A program made the translations under genes and the position numbers. The notes under the pieces were generated by a model. That model searched no databases, was not told where the DNA came from, and saw only the letters and a list, made by a program, of their open reading frames with translations. This document shows positions 6,506 to 10,754 of a stretch of DNA of 10,754 bases, in pieces (position 1 is the stretch's first letter; every line of letters starts with the position of its first letter). The stretch comes from Pseudomonadota bacterium (lineage in GTDB: Bacteria; Pseudomonadota; Gammaproteobacteria; Enterobacterales; Succinivibrionaceae), in contig JAEWPL010000018.1 of NCBI GenBank assembly GCA_023460615.1, forward strand, positions 1 through 10,754, written 5' to 3'.

Positions 6506-6594
6506 CTCATCTGCCATTTCTTTGAGCATTTTCTAATTTTATGCACATTCTATAAATATTAGGTACAATTAAGTATATGTTTAAGGACGGATAG

Positions 6595-7854
6595 ATGACT
6601 TACGAAAATCTTAGTGAACAATTGTTTAAACCTAGGTTTGATTTTTTAGAAACCTCTGTCATATCAAATAGTGGGTGTCCTCTTCCACATCTGTCTAGAG
6701 TTGATATTGCTTATGATTTTGAAAAAGACTTTTATCGTCCTATTCACCGTTTTCTTTGGACTTTAGGTGGTGGCAACCCTTTAGATATCGATTTAGCTTT
6801 ATCTAATATCTGTGTGTCAAAAAATCCTCGTTCAAGGCAAGAGTGTTTAGACACTGTAAAAGAGTATGGTGCCGGCAATTGGATTTACGAGTTTTGCACC
6901 ATCGCCCAAAAGCGAGTTCAAAATGCTCATGATGCAATAGAAAAGGGGGATTTTGTACAAGCAAGTCATCAATATCGTATGGCTTCTCGTTATTTTGCTA
7001 TTGCAGCGTATCCAAATTTAAAAGGTGATTCTCAGGCAAGTAATGCCGATGCGTTATGTCGACGTTACTATAAGGAAATGTATGAGGTTGATCCAAATTC
7101 CTTAGAGCTTCTTGAAGAAACTTTCTTAGTAGATAATAAAAAGGTAACTGGCTATTTGCATTTACCTACTAATGAAAAGCAATTACCTTGTGTTATTTGT
7201 GTGTGCTCCTATGGTAATAGTATTGCTAACTATTATCGCATCTATAACGATTTCTTTAAGCCAAAGAACATTGCAATGTTCGTAATTGAGATGCCTGGTA
7301 TCGGTGCTTGTGAAAGGTTAAATTTAAATGATCATTATTCAGCCTTTGTTGAGAAAGCAATCGATCATCTAGCAAGTTTGCCTTATGTTGATGCAAAAAG
7401 AATAGCTCTTATGGGCGGTGATATAGGGGCAGCTTCTTGCCTTAGAGCCTGTATCTTGCAACCTAATAAGGTTAGAGCAATTATTTTAAACAGACCATTC
7501 GTGCACTCAATTTTCTCTGACAAGGAATATTTAGATTCCATGCCTTTGTGTCTAAGATCTTCATTTTGTAATCGACTAAACTTAGATGCAAGTAATTGGG
7601 ATATTCTAACCCCACGATTTAAAATTTTCTCCTTAAAAGAGCAGGGCATTTTGTCTAACTCTAATCAGTGTACAGTCCCCACCTTGTTGTGTGCAATTAA
7701 GGACTCTTATGTTTCTAATGCAGATCTAGATTTGATGAAACATAATTTTAGAGATCTTACTGTGTACACCCATGAAAATGTAGGCTATGCATCTTTTGCT
7801 AAAGATGCAATATATAAAATCGTTTCCTTCTTAGAAGAGAAGTTAGGAATTTAG
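6595..7854 (+). CDS. frsA: FrsA/YafA-family alpha/beta-hydrolase-fold protein
   Basis: FrsA (fermentation/respiration switch protein, formerly YafA) binds the glucose-PTS protein IIA-Glc in enterics and vibrios. Esterase and other activities have been reported, and its true reaction is disputed. The 419 residues (E. coli 414) match from the start: N-L-S-E-Q-L-F-K-P-R-F at 5-15, then G-N-W-I-Y-E (about 94-99) and I-A-A-Y-P-N-L-K-G-D (about 136-145) in the helical N-terminal domain. An alpha/beta-hydrolase domain follows from about 180. The nucleophile-elbow position reads G-G-D-I-G (274-278), with Asp276 where a hydrolase would have Ser. No clear catalytic His is seen in the C-terminal N-V-G-Y-A-S-F-A-K-D. 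E. coli FrsA likewise lacks the serine there. The ATG has AAGGA (6583-6587) 7 nt upstream. It is first in a tight operon with proB and proA. Confidence 0.88.
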   Translation: MTYENLSEQLFKPRFDFLETSVISNSGCPLPHLSRVDIAYDFEKDFYRPIHRFLWTLGGGNPLDIDLALSNICVSKNPRSRQECLDTVKEYGAGNWIYEFCTIAQKRVQNAHDAIEKGDFVQASHQYRMASRYFAIAAYPNLKGDSQASNADALCRRYYKEMYEVDPNSLELLEETFLVDNKKVTGYLHLPTNEKQLPCVICVCSYGNSIANYYRIYNDFFKPKNIAMFVIEMPGIGACERLNLNDHYSAFVEKAIDHLASLPYVDAKRIALMGGDIGAASCLRACILQPNKVRAIILNRPFVHSIFSDKEYLDSMPLCLRSSFCNRLNLDASNWDILTPRFKIFSLKEQGILSNSNQCTVPTLLCAIKDSYVSNADLDLMKHNFRDLTVYTHENVGYASFAKDAIYKIVSFLEEKLGI

Positions 7855-7858
7855 ACAG

Positions 7859-8977
7859 ATGTCTTCTTTAAAGAATAAAAGAATTGTTATCAAATTAGGC
7901 TCTAGCACTTTAACAAATGGCTCTAAAAATCTAGACAGAGCTCATATGCTAGAAATTGTAAGAACTGTGCATAAATTAAAAGAGCAAGGAGCTGAGGTTA
8001 TCTTAGTATCCTCAGGTGCTATTGCCGCTGGTCGTGAATTTTTAAATCATGTTCAATTACCAAAGGAAGTGCGCTACAAGCAGATGTTAGCTTCCATTGG
8101 TCAAGTAAAACTTATTGAGCAGTGGGAATCTCTTTTTTCAATTTATGATTTAAAAGTAGGTCAAATTCTAATTACTAGAGCAGATCTTGATAATCGCGAC
8201 CGCTACTTAAATGCTCGTGATACCTTATTTGCTTTATTAGAAATGGGAATTATCCCTATCATCAACGAGAATGATGCTGTTTGTGTTTCTGAAATTAAAG
8301 TTGGTGATAATGACAATTTAGCTGCTTTATCAGGCGTTTTAGTTGAAGCTGATTTAGTAATTTTATTAACCGATCAAAAAGGCTTGTACAGCTCAGATCC
8401 TAGAAAAGATCCTAATGCTAAGTTAATCTCAAAAGTTGAGAAAATTGATGAGCATATTATTGAAATTGCAGGTGGCTCTGGCACTAGCCTAGGAACAGGT
8501 GGTATGGCAACTAAGATTAAAGCTGCTAAAACTGCTACAGAAGCTGGTGTCAAAATGATCATTGCATCAGGTGAAAATCCATTAGCTATTTTAGATTTAG
8601 TTCAAGGAAAAGGTGTAGGTACCACTTTTGAGCCTTCTAAAACACCAATTCTTGCTCGTAAGTCCTGGATAAGTTCTGCAACCCGTGCAGCTGGCTCTTT
8701 AGTTTTAGATGAGGGTGCTGTAAAAGCCATCGTAAATAGAGGATCTTCATTACTGCCAAAGGGAATTGTAAAGGTAGAAAAAGAGTTTTTACGTGGCGCT
8801 ACTGTGCAGTTAAAAGATCTTGAAGGAAAGGTAATTGCAAGAGGTCTTACCCGTTATTCTTCTGAAGAATTAAGCTTAATTATCAAGCACGATTCAAAAG
8901 ATATTGAAAGCATTTTAGGTTTTTCTCATGGCGATGTTGCTGTTCATCGTGACGATTTAGTATTAGTGGATAAGTAA
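7859..8977 (+). CDS. proB: Glutamate 5-kinase
   Basis: ProB phosphorylates the gamma-carboxyl of glutamate with ATP, the first and normally proline-inhibited step of proline synthesis in the cytoplasm. The 372 residues (E. coli 367) consist of an amino-acid-kinase domain (about 1-255) and a C-terminal PUA domain (about 275-365). Visible motifs are I-K-L-G-S-S (11-16), V-S-S-G-A-I-A-A-G-R-E (50-60), I-I-N-E-N-D-A-V (134-141), V-G-D-N-D-N-L-A-A (148-156), T-D-Q-K-G-L-Y (171-177) and the G-T-G-G-M-A-T-K loop (212-219), all intact. The ATG lies 4 nt after the frsA stop, with AGGA at 7845-7848 inside the frsA end, so it is co-transcribed with frsA. The stop codon directly abuts the proA ATG, which suits ProB passing unstable glutamyl phosphate to ProA. 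Confidence 0.97.
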   Translation: MSSLKNKRIVIKLGSSTLTNGSKNLDRAHMLEIVRTVHKLKEQGAEVILVSSGAIAAGREFLNHVQLPKEVRYKQMLASIGQVKLIEQWESLFSIYDLKVGQILITRADLDNRDRYLNARDTLFALLEMGIIPIINENDAVCVSEIKVGDNDNLAALSGVLVEADLVILLTDQKGLYSSDPRKDPNAKLISKVEKIDEHIIEIAGGSGTSLGTGGMATKIKAAKTATEAGVKMIIASGENPLAILDLVQGKGVGTTFEPSKTPILARKSWISSATRAAGSLVLDEGAVKAIVNRGSSLLPKGIVKVEKEFLRGATVQLKDLEGKVIARGLTRYSSEELSLIIKHDSKDIESILGFSHGDVAVHRDDLVLVDK

Positions 8978-10234
8978 ATGACAGATATTGTTGAATTAGC
9001 CAAGGCATGTAGACGTGCTTCTTATGATTTAGCTGTTTTAGAAACTTCTAAAAAGAATGCCGCTTTAAATAACATAGCAAAGGTGCTGCAAGAGCATAAG
9101 GATGAGATCTTTTCTGCTAATAAACTAGATGTACAACAAGCTTGTGATAATAAGTTAAATCAAGCCCTAGTAGATCGCTTAACCTTAAACGACAGCCGTT
9201 TTGCAGAAATGGTAGAAGGAGTTAAAAAGGTAGCTCTACTTGACGATCCTACCGACAGACTATATGACGGCAGAACTTTAGAAAATGGTCTTACTTTATA
9301 CAAGAGATCTGTACCATTTGGCGTGGTAGGCGTAATTTACGAAGCTCGTCCTAACGTAACTGTAGATATTGCAGCTTTATGCTTAAAATCTGGTAATGCT
9401 TGTTTTTTACGTGGTGGTAAAGAAGCTATCAATACTAACAGAGTATTGCACAAGCTTATTTGCTCTGCTTTAAAGGACTTAAGTCTAGATGAGCACATGG
9501 TAACCTTTTTAGATGATACTAGTAGAGAGTATGTAGCTAAAATGCTTGCCTTAAACGAGTATATTGATGTGTTAATTCCTCGTGGTGGTGAAGCTCTACA
9601 AAGAATGTGTCAAAAAGAATCCTCAATCCCTGTAATTATAGGTGGTTTTGGTATTTCTCATATTTTTGTAGATGAGAGTGCTGATTTAAATCGTTGTGTG
9701 GATATCATCCTCAATGCAAAGACTCAAAAACCTTCAGCTTGTAACTCTTTAGATACTTTGTTGTTGCACGAAAAAATTGCTAAAAAGTTTATTGAGTTAC
9801 TCACTCCTAAATTAAAGGAGAAGCAAGTTACTGTCTATGCTCATGGTGAGGCTTATGACTACTTTAAAGACTACCCATACTTACAAGAGGGCAAGAGTGA
9901 GGATTTAGATAGAGAGTTTTTATCTTTAGCTATGAATGTTAAAGTAATCGCTGATGTCTATGAAGCCGTAGAGCAGTTAAGATTGCACCATGCTTCTCAC
10001 TCTGATGCAATATTAACCGACAGCGTTAAAAACGCTAAAATCTTTACCCATGCAGCAGGCTCAGCTTGTGTTTATGTAAATGCTTCTACTCGCTTTTCAG
10101 ACGGTGGTCAATTTGGCTTAGGAGCTGAAGTTGCAATCTCTACTCAGAAACTTCACGCTCGCGGACCTATGGCTTTACAGGAGCTAACCACCTATCAATA
10201 CGTGTGTGAAGGTGATTATTTGACTAGACGCTAA
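8978..10234 (+). CDS. proA: Glutamate-5-semialdehyde dehydrogenase (gamma-glutamyl phosphate reductase)
   Basis: ProA reduces gamma-glutamyl phosphate with NADPH to glutamate 5-semialdehyde, which cyclises to pyrroline-5-carboxylate, the substrate of ProC (not in the window). The 418 residues (E. coli 417) have the aldehyde-dehydrogenase fold. Visible are the cofactor-side signature V-P-F-G-V-V-G-V-I-Y-E-A-R-P-N-V-T-V-D (about 112-130), F-L-R-G-G-K-E-A, and the catalytic region K-P-S-A-C-N-S-L-D-T-L-L-L-H, whose thiol is Cys255. The end segment V-Y-V-N-A-S-T-R-F-S-D-G-G-x-F-G-L-G-A-E is the conserved family C-terminus. The ATG immediately follows the proB TAA with no gap, so translation probably restarts there. 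A hairpin terminator starts about 23 nt after the stop. Confidence 0.97.
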   Translation: MTDIVELAKACRRASYDLAVLETSKKNAALNNIAKVLQEHKDEIFSANKLDVQQACDNKLNQALVDRLTLNDSRFAEMVEGVKKVALLDDPTDRLYDGRTLENGLTLYKRSVPFGVVGVIYEARPNVTVDIAALCLKSGNACFLRGGKEAINTNRVLHKLICSALKDLSLDEHMVTFLDDTSREYVAKMLALNEYIDVLIPRGGEALQRMCQKESSIPVIIGGFGISHIFVDESADLNRCVDIILNAKTQKPSACNSLDTLLLHEKIAKKFIELLTPKLKEKQVTVYAHGEAYDYFKDYPYLQEGKSEDLDREFLSLAMNVKVIADVYEAVEQLRLHHASHSDAILTDSVKNAKIFTHAAGSACVYVNASTRFSDGGQFGLGAEVAISTQKLHARGPMALQELTTYQYVCEGDYLTRR

Positions 10235-10256
10235 AGAGTTAACTTGTAAGTAAAAA

Positions 10257-10296
10257 GAAAGCTCTTAATGGAGTACACTCCACATAAGGAGCTTTC
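10257..10296 (+). terminator. Hairpin terminator of the frsA-proB-proA operon
   Basis: GAAAGCTC (10257-10264) pairs with GAGCTTTC (10289-10296). Inside, TTA pairs with TAA, and TGGAG pairs with CTCCA around a TACA loop, leaving small bulges. The RNA would form a long, stable stem directly after proA, followed by ACTTTATAC, a short U-containing tail. The tail is weaker than in a textbook terminator, but the location is right. Confidence 0.75.
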
Positions 10297-10378
10297 ACTT
10301 TATACGTAATTCCTGATTGATCCAAAAAAACTCCTTTTGATTGAGTTAAACATATGAACTGTTTCTTCTCAATGTAAT

Positions 10379-10396
10379 TGTATAAATTATTATACA
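10379..10396. repeat. 18-bp AT-rich inverted repeat
   Basis: TGTATAA (10379-10385) and TTATACA (10390-10396) are perfect inverted copies around ATTA. It is too AT-rich and tail-less to be called a terminator. It could be an operator half-site pair or simply a chance palindrome in AT-rich DNA. It lies about 30 bp before the C-run cluster. Confidence 0.3.
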
Positions 10397-10426
10397 TTTT
10401 AAATAGATCATAATTTTGGTGTGCTT

Positions 10427-10441
10427 CCCTCCCTCCCGCCC
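10427..10441 (-). other. G-quadruplex motif with single-nucleotide loops (- strand)
   Basis: The + strand reads CCC-T-CCC-T-CCC-G-CCC, so the - strand has four G3 runs with one-base loops (C, A, A). This is the pattern associated with the most stable parallel quadruplexes, with a matching i-motif on the + strand. It is unexpected in DNA this AT-rich. Confidence 0.65.
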
Positions 10442-10549
10442 TCTAGTTTAAATGATCTGTTTTGGCGTTTAAAGATTAGGTTTTTTGATGAATGTTTGGG
10501 TGTTCATTATAGTTTACAGTCATTGCTTGATCTATTTTGGAGCAGGTTT

Positions 10550-10581
10550 GGGGGATGTTTGTAAGTTGGGGGGGGGAGGGG
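10550..10581 (+). other. G-quadruplex-capable G tract (+ strand)
   Basis: GGGGG (10550-10554), a 13-nt spacer, then nine G, one A and four G (10568-10581) lie on the + strand, about 110 bp from the C-run cluster and on the opposite strand. The tract has enough runs for a quadruplex, although one loop is long. A nine-base G run is also prone to slippage or sequencing error. Confidence 0.5.
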
Positions 10582-10754
10582 TTCTTTTCTTACTGCCTTT
10601 TTTATCTGCTCGTTTGCTCTTCCTTTTACCTCTTCTTTACCCTTTGTTTACTTATGGTTCATGGATTGAACTATACGCATTCAACTAAATTCTTCGGAAA
10701 ATTAACTGCTTGTCACAATTCTCTTTTTCACTACTTGTAATGCGTTTTTTTTTT

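Larger units (their letters stand above)
5373..6594. other. Candidate replication origin (oriC): AT-rich gap dense in DnaA boxes
   Basis: This 1.2 kb stretch between the divergent genes murJ and frsA has no credible coding sequence. It holds 11 exact TGTGGAAAA/TTTTCCACA 9-mers (starts 5546, 5567, 5633, 5728, 5932, 6086, 6097, 6108, 6442, 6473, 6497), one TGTGGATAA (5598) and one TTTTACACA (6428). All match the DnaA-box consensus TTWTNCACA. One-mismatch copies lie at 5556, 5588, 5944, 6454 and 6464. Even at this AT content less than one exact copy would be expected by chance. AT-rich spacers (about 5740-5930, 5990-6070 and 6180-6430) could serve as unwinding regions. Genes on both sides are transcribed away from it. 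No rep gene or iteron-type plasmid system is present. A DnaA-titration locus like datA is the main alternative, but the box number is larger than I would expect for that. Confidence 0.7.
10297..10754. other. Gene-free, compositionally odd end of window
   Basis: No convincing gene is seen on either strand after the proA terminator. Short open frames exist near 10485-10740, but their products follow only from T-rich, G-run DNA (Leu, Phe and Gly repeats). They overlap each other and lack ribosome-binding sites. The segment holds an AT-rich palindrome, a C-run cluster, a G-run cluster, a long pyrimidine-rich stretch (about 10580-10665) and a run of ten T at the very edge. The composition differs clearly from the neighbouring genes. 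Confidence 0.6.

Noticed and set aside
10485..10740. Two overlapping 67-codon open frames on the + strand
   Set aside because: Their Leu/Phe/Gly-rich products come from T-rich and G-run DNA, they overlap in different frames and have no ribosome-binding site, so they are probably spurious.

Overview
The window is a low-GC chromosomal segment from a gammaproteobacterium. BioG-type pimeloyl-ACP esterase, UspE, MurJ, FrsA and ProBA all read as gammaproteobacterial family members. The low GC, BioG rather than BioH, and FrsA beside proBA would fit a Succinivibrionaceae-like or Pasteurellaceae-like organism. My best guess is Succinivibrionaceae, from gene content only. No transposase, integrase, phage gene, CRISPR array, rRNA or tRNA was seen.

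Layout. Positions 1-1669 (+ strand) hold the end of bioF, then bioG and bioC, a tightly packed biotin (pimelate-moiety) operon. Positions 1696-5372 (- strand) hold, in transcription order, murJ (lipid II flippase), uspE (tandem universal stress protein) and an AEC-family permease. They are separated by 120-140 bp gaps and so are probably separate units. Positions 5373-6594 are a 1.2 kb, very AT-rich, gene-free gap. Positions 6595-10234 (+ strand) are a compact frsA-proB-proA operon (4 nt and 0 nt gaps) ending in a hairpin terminator. Positions 10297-10754 have no convincing gene but hold two opposed G-quadruplex-type tracts that are strikingly out of character for the surrounding AT-rich DNA.

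The main discovery candidate is the 5373-6594 gap. It carries 11 exact copies of TGTGGAAAA/TTTTCCACA, one TGTGGATAA (the classical DnaA box TTATCCACA on the other strand) and one TTTTACACA. All fit the DnaA-box consensus TTWTNCACA. Several one-mismatch copies accompany them. The boxes form two related four-box arrays at the edges (5567-5606 and 6442-6481, sharing a 21-nt identical segment) and a 30-bp perfect palindrome of two head-to-head boxes in the middle (6092-6121). Two adjacent 13-mers resembling the E. coli unwinding-element repeats (6023-6048) and an exact IHF consensus (6204-6216) lie nearby. Transcription diverges from the gap on both sides. I interpret it as a probable replication origin (oriC) in an unusual context, murJ on one side and frsA-proBA on the other, with no dnaA, dnaN or mnmG in view. 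A DnaA-titration or regulatory locus is the main alternative.

How the genes work together: bioFGC build the pimeloyl-derived part of biotin, with BioC methylating the malonyl-ACP primer, BioG removing the methyl ester, and BioF making 8-amino-7-oxononanoate. ProB and ProA carry out the first two steps of proline synthesis from glutamate. FrsA is co-transcribed with them here.
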